Source: Leifsonia williamsii (GTDB lineage: Bacteria > Actinomycetota > Actinomycetes > Actinomycetales > Microbacteriaceae). From it: a stretch of 42,351 nucleotides of DNA. The notes under the pieces are model-generated. The model was not told the origin of the DNA. It saw only the letters and a program-made list of their open reading frames with translations, and made no database searches. The translations under genes were made by a program, and so were the position numbers. Each line of letters starts with the position of its first letter. Position 1 is the first letter of the stretch. The stretch is from positions 1-42,351 of the forward strand of contig NZ_JAROCF010000002.1 in NCBI RefSeq assembly GCF_030433685.1, in the 5' to 3' direction. This document shows positions 6,591-13,781 of this stretch, piece after piece.

Positions 6591-6931
6591 AGCTTCTCCT
6601 TGGTGTCTTCGAGCGTCGAACGCTCCTCATGGGTCAATGCGTTGTCGCCGCCGCGTTGGACTCGGTCGACGTAGTCGATGAACACAGCACGCACGCGGCG
6701 CAGTGTGTCCTCGACGATGATCCGGGCGCTGCGCTCGTACTCGAGCTTCTTCTCCACGCTTTCCAGCCGAGACCAGATCTCCGGGATGGTTGGCTCGCGC
6801 CTCGCCTTCGCGGAGCCGCGCTGATTCCACACAGCGAACCCACCAGTCACGAGGGCGCCGATCACGACGACCGCACCGGACACGTAAACGGGAAGGTTCG
6901 CATCGACACCGGCTGCAGCCATTTCAAACAT
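6587..6931 (-). CDS. membrane protein with coiled coil (114 aa)
   Basis: One transmembrane helix near residues 15-36 (VYVSGAVVVIGALVTGGFAV) is followed by a charged helical cytoplasmic region likely to be coiled coil (EIWSRLESVEKKLEYERSAR). This resembles DUF2746-type membrane proteins of actinophage lysis cassettes. It may regulate holin timing or act at the envelope; the role is inferred from position only. Confidence 0.65.
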   Translation of the reverse strand: MFEMAAAGVDANLPVYVSGAVVVIGALVTGGFAVWNQRGSAKARREPTIPEIWSRLESVEKKLEYERSARIIVEDTLRRVRAVFIDYVDRVQRGGDNALTHEERSTLEDTKEKL

Positions 6932-7334
6932 GCGGCCTCCCTGTCCGGTGAATCAGCATCGCCGCCCTCGCACCAGGCAGCAGAGACAGGGTGATTGCCA
7001 GGATGGAGTACGCCGCCCTATCCGTGTCCCCCGCGAGAACCAACTGCACGGGAGCGACCGCGTACCCGATCAGCAGCGCGAACAACACAAGCACCGCCCA
7101 CCGCTCCATCACCTCGAGACGAGGTGACGCGGAACCGATGATGCACGTCAGGCTCGCGACGATCAACGCGATCGACCAGAACGGCGTGTACCCCTCCCAC
7201 GTGGTGATATCGAGCGACGGCGACGACGCCACGTACACCGTCACGCCGACGAACACGAACATGACGTACTTCAGGGTCAGCACCCACCGTGGAATCAGGA
7301 TCGGTGACCGCCCCCATGTGATGAACTTCCGCAC
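6924..7334 (-). CDS. four-helix membrane protein (136 aa)
   Basis: Four hydrophobic segments near residues 20-38, 51-67, 77-101 and 108-126, with a basic N-terminus. It overlaps the next gene by 8 bp and follows endolysin by 35 bp. Multi-pass proteins of this size next to endolysin are frequent in actinophages; a second holin or antiholin is possible. Confidence 0.65.
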   Translation of the reverse strand: MRKFITWGRSPILIPRWVLTLKYVMFVFVGVTVYVASSPSLDITTWEGYTPFWSIALIVASLTCIIGSASPRLEVMERWAVLVLFALLIGYAVAPVQLVLAGDTDRAAYSILAITLSLLPGARAAMLIHRTGRPHV

Positions 7335-7369
7335 GAGAGTCCCCCTCTCAGGGTCGAGAGTGGGAACCG

Positions 7370-8350
7370 CTAGGACAGGCGACCCTGCAAAGCGATAGAC
7401 GTAGGGATCGACAGCTTCTTCGCCACCAGAGGGGCGAGGGCTGCAGCCAACGCGTCCACGTCCACCACTGTCCCGCTCGCCGGGGTACTGCCACTCGGCG
7501 CATCACGGACGATAGGGCCGAACGATGCAAGCGAGTCGACCGGCTTCACCGCAACCTGCGCATCCGTGTAACCGAGGGTGTTCTTCAGCCAGTACTGGTA
7601 GTCCTTCTCTGCCTGCGCGGTCAGCGGGTAGCGGCTCGCGCGGTTGATGGAGAGGTAGTGGGTGGCGTCGCCTGTCTTGCCTGCGACGATCTCGTAGATG
7701 TTCGGCACGTCGTCCTCCGGTTTGCTCGGTGCGTTGGTGAAGGTGAGCGCGTTGTCTTTGAACGCGTTCGCGTCGATGCGGCCCCCGTTGCCGAGGTTCG
7801 CGCTGCTGGTGTACTGGTGGCCGCCGATCTGCGACTCGGGCCAGTCCCCGAGCGGGCGAGGAAATTCGAGAGGTGTCTGGTCATACCAGGCCACGAGTGC
7901 CTGCGCCCCCGTGGCGATCGTCTGTGTCCACGCATACTTCTGCTTCATCGGGGAACCAGATGCGTAGTGGAACACACGCCGCTTATCGCCGCCCACAGCG
8001 GCCTGAACCGTGCGGATCCAGATCGCCGCCTCCGCATCGGAATACATGTTCCCGTCGTCGAGGTGCTCGTTGTCGAGGACGAAGAAGTCGCCGGGTTGCG
8101 GGTTGCGGAGGTTGCGAACGAAGAACTCAGCAGCAGACACCGGGTCATGGCCGCCGGTCACCCAGTAGTGACCCACGATCATGCCCTGCCGACGCGCGTC
8201 GTCCACCCTCACCGGGTACGACGACGACACATACCGGGGGATGTTGTCGCCGCCGAGCTTGATGTACGCCGCTCGCACACCCTGCGACCAAGCCAACGCC
8301 CAATCGAACACGGGGTTGTTGCTCGACAGGTCAACGCCGAGAATGCTCAT
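7370..8350 (-). CDS. GH25-type endolysin (326 aa)
   Basis: Residues 1-200 match glycoside hydrolase family 25 (Chalaropsis-type lysozyme): GVDLSSNNPVFDWALAWSQG, YIKLGG, GHYWV and the acidic active-site region FFVLDNEHLDDGN. Such enzymes cut the N-acetylmuramic acid to N-acetylglucosamine bond. The C-terminal 110 residues probably bind the wall (SRYPLTAQAEKDYQYWLKNT). The ATG at 8350 is chosen because GGAGGAG lies 5 nt upstream. No signal peptide is seen, so export should need the holin. It heads the lysis cassette immediately after the tail genes. Confidence 0.85.
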   Translation of the reverse strand: MSILGVDLSSNNPVFDWALAWSQGVRAAYIKLGGDNIPRYVSSSYPVRVDDARRQGMIVGHYWVTGGHDPVSAAEFFVRNLRNPQPGDFFVLDNEHLDDGNMYSDAEAAIWIRTVQAAVGGDKRRVFHYASGSPMKQKYAWTQTIATGAQALVAWYDQTPLEFPRPLGDWPESQIGGHQYTSSANLGNGGRIDANAFKDNALTFTNAPSKPEDDVPNIYEIVAGKTGDATHYLSINRASRYPLTAQAEKDYQYWLKNTLGYTDAQVAVKPVDSLASFGPIVRDAPSGSTPASGTVVDVDALAAALAPLVAKKLSIPTSIALQGRLS

Positions 8351-8358
8351 GGCTCCTC

Positions 8359-8955
8359 CTAGACCGTCTCGAACGAGTGCTCGAGCCACGCCACCGTCGG
8401 CGACGAACCCTGCGACGACAGCCACTGCACAGTCACCGCCCCATTGGTTTGGATCTGATAGGTGATGAAGCCAAAGTTCCCGCCGTTCGTGATCGCACAT
8501 GCCGGCGTGACCATCGTCGCGTACGGACGGAACCCGACCGGGAGAGTCATCACCGTCTCACCAACACCGATCACGCCAGCGCTCTTCACGATCTGCGCGT
8601 TGATCCGGACCTCGCCGTCACGCTTCACAAACCGGTTTGAGATGCCCGCGCCACTGCCGAGCGTGTACGGGGTGTTCATGGTCGGCTGACCAGACTGGCG
8701 CGCGCTCGACAACATCATCCACTGCAGGTTGCTCAGACAGACGTACAGCGCTCCTGAGCCGTCGTCGTTGGCGAAAAACATGAGCCCGGGGTACTTCTGC
8801 GGGGCGACGAGCGCGTTCATCTCCGCGACCGTGCCCTCGCGCACGTTGCCCACAAGCTCGATCAGCTCCCGCAGCCGGTTCAGGTCAGCGACCGTCTGCG
8901 GTGTGGAGTTGAAGACGTCGAGACCCTTGAGGCTCGTCCCTTCGCTGTAACCCAT
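8359..8955 (-). CDS. tail fibre-like or minor tail protein (198 aa)
   Basis: The ATG at 8955 has a near-perfect site (TAGGAGGT). The N-terminal third is helical (TVADLNRLRELIELVGNVRE) and precedes PGLMFFANDDGSGALYVCLS, typical of phage fibre segments. The C-terminal half is beta-rich (EVRINAQIVKSAGVIG, ITYQIQTNGAVTVQWLS). It lies between a minor tail gene and the endolysin. Probable appendage protein; the receptor is unknown. Confidence 0.65.
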   Translation of the reverse strand: MGYSEGTSLKGLDVFNSTPQTVADLNRLRELIELVGNVREGTVAEMNALVAPQKYPGLMFFANDDGSGALYVCLSNLQWMMLSSARQSGQPTMNTPYTLGSGAGISNRFVKRDGEVRINAQIVKSAGVIGVGETVMTLPVGFRPYATMVTPACAITNGGNFGFITYQIQTNGAVTVQWLSSQGSSPTVAWLEHSFETV

Positions 8956-8965
8956 TCGGTACCTC

Positions 8966-9847
8966 CTAGGCCCGGTATCGGATGCGCAGCGCCCCGGACA
9001 TTCCGTCCGCCGCCACAGAGTTGAAGATGGTGTCGCCGCCGTGATTGACGCCGACACCGAGGTACCCGCCACCGGCTTTCAACGAGTCCCCCCACGACGT
9101 CGGAAGAGGGACAAACCCGCCACTTATCCCCACAGGCTGCTGAGGTCCGAACGAGGGCGCAGGAGCACCGCTGACACTGCTGAACCCGTGCAGCCCAAAT
9201 ATCGCCGGCGCACCATTCGTGCTGACGATGGACTGGAACACCTCGACCGACAGGATCGTCGCCGACCCGGGAATGGTGCCCGGGATTTTCGCCCCGTAAG
9301 CCCATATGCCCTGATTCGTGTCGCCTGCACGAACCTGCGGCGTCCACCAACGCCCTCGGTACGAGCCGGACTCCGTCGCGGTGAACACCTGTGTCCGCTC
9401 CTTGGGGCCGCCATCTGGCGCGCTGGGGACTTCGCCCGGCGTGGTCGGTGACGGCAAGGGGCCGACGACATAAGGGCCGTCGTTCCAGTAGAGCTTCACA
9501 AGGTCACCCACCCCGACGGTGAACCCGCATTGCGCGTCCACTTTCCCAAGCGAGGTGGAAACCGTTACCAGCGTGCCCGCGATCGACGTCACGGTTCCCT
9601 CACCTGGCCGCGGGATCGTGAACCCCATAACCAGCGGGTCTTTGCCGTCGATGGTGAGAATCCATACCGAGTCATTGACCTCGGGCAGGACCGTCATCCC
9701 CATATCGGCCGGTACGCGCCCGTCACCGAAGTCGACGATCGCGCGGTTGCCGTCCATGCCTCTGAAGAACCCCGCCTCACGCCGCACCGCTGACTTCCGG
9801 TTTAGCCCTCCGAGGACAGCGCCAGCGAGGGGATCCTGGCTAGCCAT
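8966..9847 (-). CDS. minor tail protein (293 aa)
   Basis: Residues 15-130 look like OB-fold/baseplate-spike modules (GNRAIVDFGDGRVPADMGMT, DSVWILTIDGKDPLVMGF, VGVGDLVKLYWNDGPYVVGP). The C-terminal half is a beta-rich, Gly/Ser-rich receptor-contact type region ending SGALRIRYRA. Its start overlaps the stop of the upstream tail gene by 8 bp. Probably part of the tail-tip complex. Confidence 0.7.
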   Translation of the reverse strand: MASQDPLAGAVLGGLNRKSAVRREAGFFRGMDGNRAIVDFGDGRVPADMGMTVLPEVNDSVWILTIDGKDPLVMGFTIPRPGEGTVTSIAGTLVTVSTSLGKVDAQCGFTVGVGDLVKLYWNDGPYVVGPLPSPTTPGEVPSAPDGGPKERTQVFTATESGSYRGRWWTPQVRAGDTNQGIWAYGAKIPGTIPGSATILSVEVFQSIVSTNGAPAIFGLHGFSSVSGAPAPSFGPQQPVGISGGFVPLPTSWGDSLKAGGGYLGVGVNHGGDTIFNSVAADGMSGALRIRYRA

Positions 9848-10958
9848 TGATCACCTCGACATTCATCGACTGCTTCATGGAGTCGTCGCGATTGATCGAC
9901 CGGATCCGTCCGAGACGTGCCCCGCGACGCTCGCGAAGTTCGATCACGTCGCCACGCTCGCGGAGCGGGTTGAACGTCTCCACAACAGGCACCACGACAA
10001 CACCGAGCCCGGCCGTGCGCTCAAGCTCACGGTTGACGTAGTCCTGCGCCTGCTGCGTGGTCGTGATGTAGTCCGAGGAGACGAATCGGGTCACCCGACC
10101 GAACGGGGACGGTGTCCCGTCCGGTTCCTTAGTTCGCAGCGGCCCACTGGTGATCTCCGCGGACGCGAGGATCATCTGCTGCTGGCCGGACTTCCCCCGG
10201 AACGCGATCCGGTTGTACGTCTCGTCAGCGTTCATCGCGTGCCCAACGGACACAAGAGAGCCCCCATCGCCGTCCTGCAGCGAGTCAACCGGGTCAGGCC
10301 ACGCGTTGGGGCGGGCGCCCAGCGTGCCATCGGCGGTCACATGCGGGACCGCGTCGAGGATGTCGAGCAAATCAGCAACCGCATCCAAACGGTTCTCCTG
10401 GTACATCACGGCCCGACTGATCGCCGCGTCCGGAACGGAGCGGGTGATCTGAGCCCCTGTGATGCGGGCAACCTCATCCCACACTGATTTCAGCACGGTG
10501 GGGGCGGTGGGGACGTCGAACCGGTCCCGGTCGATCTTCGTGGTGAGTTCCTTGAACTCGAGCTCCACCACAGACCCGACGGTGATCAGTTCCGACCGGA
10601 ACTCCATCTCCTGGTCCACAGCAGATGGCACATTGGTGATCGGAAACTGGCCCAGCTTCACTCGTGCGCTGGCGCGCTTCCCCACCGTCAGCACCGAGTA
10701 CAGGTGCACTTCAGGTCCGAACGGTGACAGGGTGTCGCCGATCTGCCTCGGGCTGATCGACTTACCGAAGTCGTCCATCCACACGATCGTGAACGACCCG
10801 GACTGCTGGATCGCTGCGGCGCCGTCCTCCTTGTGCTCCGGACTCGTAATCGGCACACCCGCCAGTCGACGCTCACCGCCGTAGAAGATGTCCGCCTCGT
10901 AGTGGTGGTTGAACGACCCTTTGAGAACTGAAAGTTGTTCCTTGTCGTGGATCCTCAT
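9840..10958 (-). CDS. tail hub-type minor tail protein, DUF5047-like (372 aa)
   Basis: A protein with repeated beta domains typical of siphovirus distal-tail/hub proteins: an N-terminal region (LAGVPITSPEHKEDGAAAIQ), a central domain (WDEVARITGAQI, AVADLLDILDAVPH) and a C-terminal part (TTTQQAQDYVNRELERTAG, LRERGDVIELRE). It resembles the DUF5047 tail proteins of actinophages. It overlaps both neighbours by 4-8 bp, which suggests tight stoichiometry within the tail tip. Confidence 0.65.
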   Translation of the reverse strand: MRIHDKEQLSVLKGSFNHHYEADIFYGGERRLAGVPITSPEHKEDGAAAIQQSGSFTIVWMDDFGKSISPRQIGDTLSPFGPEVHLYSVLTVGKRASARVKLGQFPITNVPSAVDQEMEFRSELITVGSVVELEFKELTTKIDRDRFDVPTAPTVLKSVWDEVARITGAQITRSVPDAAISRAVMYQENRLDAVADLLDILDAVPHVTADGTLGARPNAWPDPVDSLQDGDGGSLVSVGHAMNADETYNRIAFRGKSGQQQMILASAEITSGPLRTKEPDGTPSPFGRVTRFVSSDYITTTQQAQDYVNRELERTAGLGVVVVPVVETFNPLRERGDVIELRERRGARLGRIRSINRDDSMKQSMNVEVING

Positions 10959-11935
10959 CCGGCGGCCCCCGCGAGGTCGTATGCCCGGTCGCGGTCCGTG
11001 TAAGTTGCGAACGCGGCGTCGGCGTCGTCGTAGGTGGCGAAGCTAGCGTCGATGTCGTCGTAGGACAGTAGCGGCACCACCAGGCCCGGATAGGGCGGCT
11101 CGACCTCATCCACGGTGCCCTGGAACGTGACCGCCGTGCCGCCCATCTGGACGTCGCGGCCGACCTCCTCAAGCGATTCCGTTCCGAAAAAGAACGTGGC
11201 AGGGATGCGGATCGGGTCAGTGGTCCGCATGCAGAGGATCGCGACCTGCTCCACCTCGTAGTCGCCGAGCATCGCCTGCACGGCATCCGCCTGCTCAGGC
11301 TCGGTGGTGAACAGCTTCAACGCCAGCCCTGCGACACCGCGACGCCGCTGACCGATCCGCCTCGGCAGGACTGCGCCCTCCGCGACGTACTTGTTCTCCG
11401 GCGTTGGTCGGACGATCGACTCCCCCGACCCGTTCTCGATCGTGACCGTCGTCCACAGGCTCGGCTCCAACGGCTGATGCACCACTGTCGTCCCCTCGGG
11501 GACAGTGAGAGTGATGCTGACCGGGTCCGTGAACCCGAGCGACAGACCAGCAGCGTCGAACATCTCAGCCCGGTACGTCGACTCGATGTTGAACGGCGCC
11601 TCGAAGTCCTGCGCCGGCACACCAGGCGCGATCTCCACACCACCACGGACACGCCACGTGCGGCCCTCGGAGTACCGGTAGATCGTCACCGCATCAGTCG
11701 CCGGATTCAACTGAGGGAAGTACACCTCCACCCACGGGTTCGCCTCCAGATGCGGGGTGAGCGAGGCGGAAGTGGCCGGGATCTCATTGAAGGCGTACAG
11801 CCCTGACCCGCTAGGCGACTCCGTGAATCCGGTGGTGTCGTAGAGCCGCGATCCGCCTGGGCTTTGAAACATGCCATCGCTGACGGCATAGATTCCGGGC
11901 TGGCCCCACACCTGCCGCAGATCATTGATCGACAT
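10955..11935 (-). CDS. minor tail protein (326 aa)
   Basis: The ATG at 11935 (MSINDLRQVW) is chosen for the GAGAGAGG site upstream; the longer frame lacks one. The protein is mostly beta with several Ig-like stretches (PVSITLTVPEGTTVVHQPLE, TVTIENGSGESIVRPT) and ends in an unusual near-repeat, DDIDASFATYDDADAAFATY. It lies between the spike gene and the hub protein. Between its start and the spike stop there is a plus-strand mini-gene. Confidence 0.65.
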   Translation of the reverse strand: MSINDLRQVWGQPGIYAVSDGMFQSPGGSRLYDTTGFTESPSGSGLYAFNEIPATSASLTPHLEANPWVEVYFPQLNPATDAVTIYRYSEGRTWRVRGGVEIAPGVPAQDFEAPFNIESTYRAEMFDAAGLSLGFTDPVSITLTVPEGTTVVHQPLEPSLWTTVTIENGSGESIVRPTPENKYVAEGAVLPRRIGQRRRGVAGLALKLFTTEPEQADAVQAMLGDYEVEQVAILCMRTTDPIRIPATFFFGTESLEEVGRDVQMGGTAVTFQGTVDEVEPPYPGLVVPLLSYDDIDASFATYDDADAAFATYTDRDRAYDLAGAAG

Positions 11936-11972
11936 ATGCCGTACCTCTCTCGCGAGCGCGACCACTACCCGC

Positions 11973-11978
11973 TAGGCT
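11973..11978 (+). promoter_or_regulatory. -10 box for plus-strand mini-gene
   Basis: TAGGCT lies 6 nt before the GTG at 11985, the same spacing as at hicA and the Cro-like gene, and predicts a leaderless transcript. No convincing -35 hexamer is visible. Confidence 0.45.
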
Positions 11979-11984
11979 GACCGC

Positions 11985-12134
11985 GTGTTCTACCAGGTGA
12001 AGCACCCGCAGCCCCAACGCCCGCGCATCCTCGCGGTCGTCCTGACCGCCGCCCTGATCTGCGGCGGCGGTGCCGCGTTCGGATCCCAGGTGGACGACGA
12101 TGTCGCCTTCATCGAAGGCGGCCACGGTCTCTAG
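11985..12134 (+). CDS. plus-strand small exported or membrane protein (49 aa)
   Basis: A 49-codon frame on the strand opposite to all flanking tail genes. It starts with basic residues (KHPQPQRPR), followed by one hydrophobic helix (ILAVVLTAALICGGGAAFGS) and an acidic tail (QVDDDVAFIEGGHGL), so it looks like a signal peptide or a type II membrane protein with a short outside tail. Third codon positions are almost all G or C, as in real genes here. It fills the only gap between the spike and minor tail genes, overlapping the spike stop by 4 bp. Position and orientation fit a moron expressed in the lysogen. No family is recognised. Confidence 0.6.
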   Translation: MFYQVKHPQPQRPRILAVVLTAALICGGGAAFGSQVDDDVAFIEGGHGL

Positions 12135-13759
12135 ACCACAGTCCCCGCGGCATCCCGCCACTGGCTGCCGGTCGACCAGATGGGCTTACCGAGCGTGGAG
12201 TCGTAGATAGACCCTCCAGCCGGGATGGAAGATGCGGCCGGCCTGGTCGCGGTCGTGAACGACGGGACCCGGAACGCGTTGCCGGTCGTCATGCCCCACA
12301 CCCCGGCCGACGACCGCTGCAGAACCACATCGGACGACGCAGCACCCGAGCCCAGAGTCACACGGCCATCCGCCAGGATGTTCACTCGGTCAGAGGAATC
12401 CCCATCCTGCCGAACGCTGACGACGGGACTAGTGCTGCCGGACGCGCCATAGAAGAACGCGCGCGGCCCGAACGAGATCGAGTTGCTGTCGACCTCGACA
12501 CGGGTCGAGATGCTGTCGAGTAGGTTCGTCGCGCCAGTCACGAAGCCGGAATAGTCGTTGCCGATCAGCTGCAGGCCAGACACGTTCGCGCCCGTCGTGA
12601 TGGCGTACCGGTGAGACCCAGTAACCGAGTTTCCCTGCACCTTCGGGCTCGCCATCGCGGCCGACGGAGTCATGTTGATGCCGTCGTACAGCCCCGAGCC
12701 CTGCTGGCTGTTGCTCCGGATCGCGCACGAGACGATCGACAGCGCCGCGACCGCTACAGCGACCGAGATGCCGTGCTGCGTGTTCAGCTCGATAGCGACG
12801 TCATCGAGGTTCACGTTCGCCATCGCCGCCGTGCCGTTCATCACGACACCCGGCCCCGTGTTGCCGCGGACGCTGCCGCCGAGCATCGTGAAGTCCGTCA
12901 CACCGATCAGGCGGATGCCACCACCGGCACCGTCGCCCGCGGCACCGTTCCCGACGATGTCGCAGCCGCAGAGGAGGATGTCGCCCTGCTTGACCGTCGG
13001 GTTCGTCTGGATCGCGACGAGGAAGCCGAAGTGCGCGTTGCCCTTCATTGTGCAGCCGAAGAATCGGATGTTCTCGCACACGACGTTGCCGACGTTCGGC
13101 TCGATGTCGACGCCCGCCTGCGGGTCGGTGCCGGCCGTGTTCGTGAAGTCGCAGTGCGTCGCCGTGAAGCCGGACACGTGCGAGATGCTCAGGCCCTGCC
13201 GCCAGTTCTGGTCAGAGACGACATTCTCCAGGTAGACGTCACGTGCGGCGCCGTTAGTCTGGTCGCCGACATAGATGCCGTCGCCCTTCGCATTGAAGGT
13301 CAGCAGGTCGCGCACAGTGACGTTCGTCGCGCCGACGATGTGCACGTTGTGCCGCTGCTCAGTCGCCGGGGTGAAGGCGGCCTTGTTGCCGTCGATCGAC
13401 CCGCCCTCGCCATCGATGATCACGTTCGTCGCGTTCTGCACGATCACCAGGCGACTGCCCGTGTTCGGCAGCGCACTCTTAATCCGCGCCCCGTTCAGGT
13501 ACAGCCGCGTCCCCGTCGGCACCATGATCGGATTCGCCGCGACGAGCACCGTCGACTTCGGGTCTAGGCGCACCGGCAACCCAGCTGCGGCCGCCACGGT
13601 GAGCAGCGAGTTCAGCGCTGTCGAGTCATCAGTGGTTCCGTCACCGACCACACCATTCGACCCGGCCGGCATATATGCCCCATACCGTCCGTCGAGAGCT
13701 TCCATCACGGTAGGCGGGAACAGGTTGCTTTCATCGACCGAGACAAGCCGGTTTGCCAT
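12131..13759 (-). CDS. tail spike with pectate-lyase-type beta helix (542 aa)
   Basis: The ATG at 13759 follows GGGAGAA. After a short N-terminal region comes the typical start of a phage pectate-lyase-3 domain (VGDGTTDDSTALNSLL, residues about 37-52), then a long right-handed beta helix up to about residue 400 with many repeated strands (NVIIDGEGGSIDGN, NVTVRDLLTFNAKGDGIYVG). The C-terminal part (VNILADGRVTLGSG, and GGSIYDSTLGKPIW) is a fibre-type cap. Such spikes bind or degrade cell-surface glycan. This may be relevant to the Wzy-like gene in the same prophage, which could change that receptor. Confidence 0.8.
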   Translation of the reverse strand: MANRLVSVDESNLFPPTVMEALDGRYGAYMPAGSNGVVGDGTTDDSTALNSLLTVAAAAGLPVRLDPKSTVLVAANPIMVPTGTRLYLNGARIKSALPNTGSRLVIVQNATNVIIDGEGGSIDGNKAAFTPATEQRHNVHIVGATNVTVRDLLTFNAKGDGIYVGDQTNGAARDVYLENVVSDQNWRQGLSISHVSGFTATHCDFTNTAGTDPQAGVDIEPNVGNVVCENIRFFGCTMKGNAHFGFLVAIQTNPTVKQGDILLCGCDIVGNGAAGDGAGGGIRLIGVTDFTMLGGSVRGNTGPGVVMNGTAAMANVNLDDVAIELNTQHGISVAVAVAALSIVSCAIRSNSQQGSGLYDGINMTPSAAMASPKVQGNSVTGSHRYAITTGANVSGLQLIGNDYSGFVTGATNLLDSISTRVEVDSNSISFGPRAFFYGASGSTSPVVSVRQDGDSSDRVNILADGRVTLGSGAASSDVVLQRSSAGVWGMTTGNAFRVPSFTTATRPAASSIPAGGSIYDSTLGKPIWSTGSQWRDAAGTVV

Positions 13760-13781
13760 GGGTTCTCCCTCTGCCCGCGTA

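Noticed and set aside
11922..12161. 79-codon minus-strand frame in the gap between the spike and minor tail genes
   Set aside because: Its sequence is the complement of the plus-strand mini-gene, lacks a ribosome site, and has poorer codon bias.
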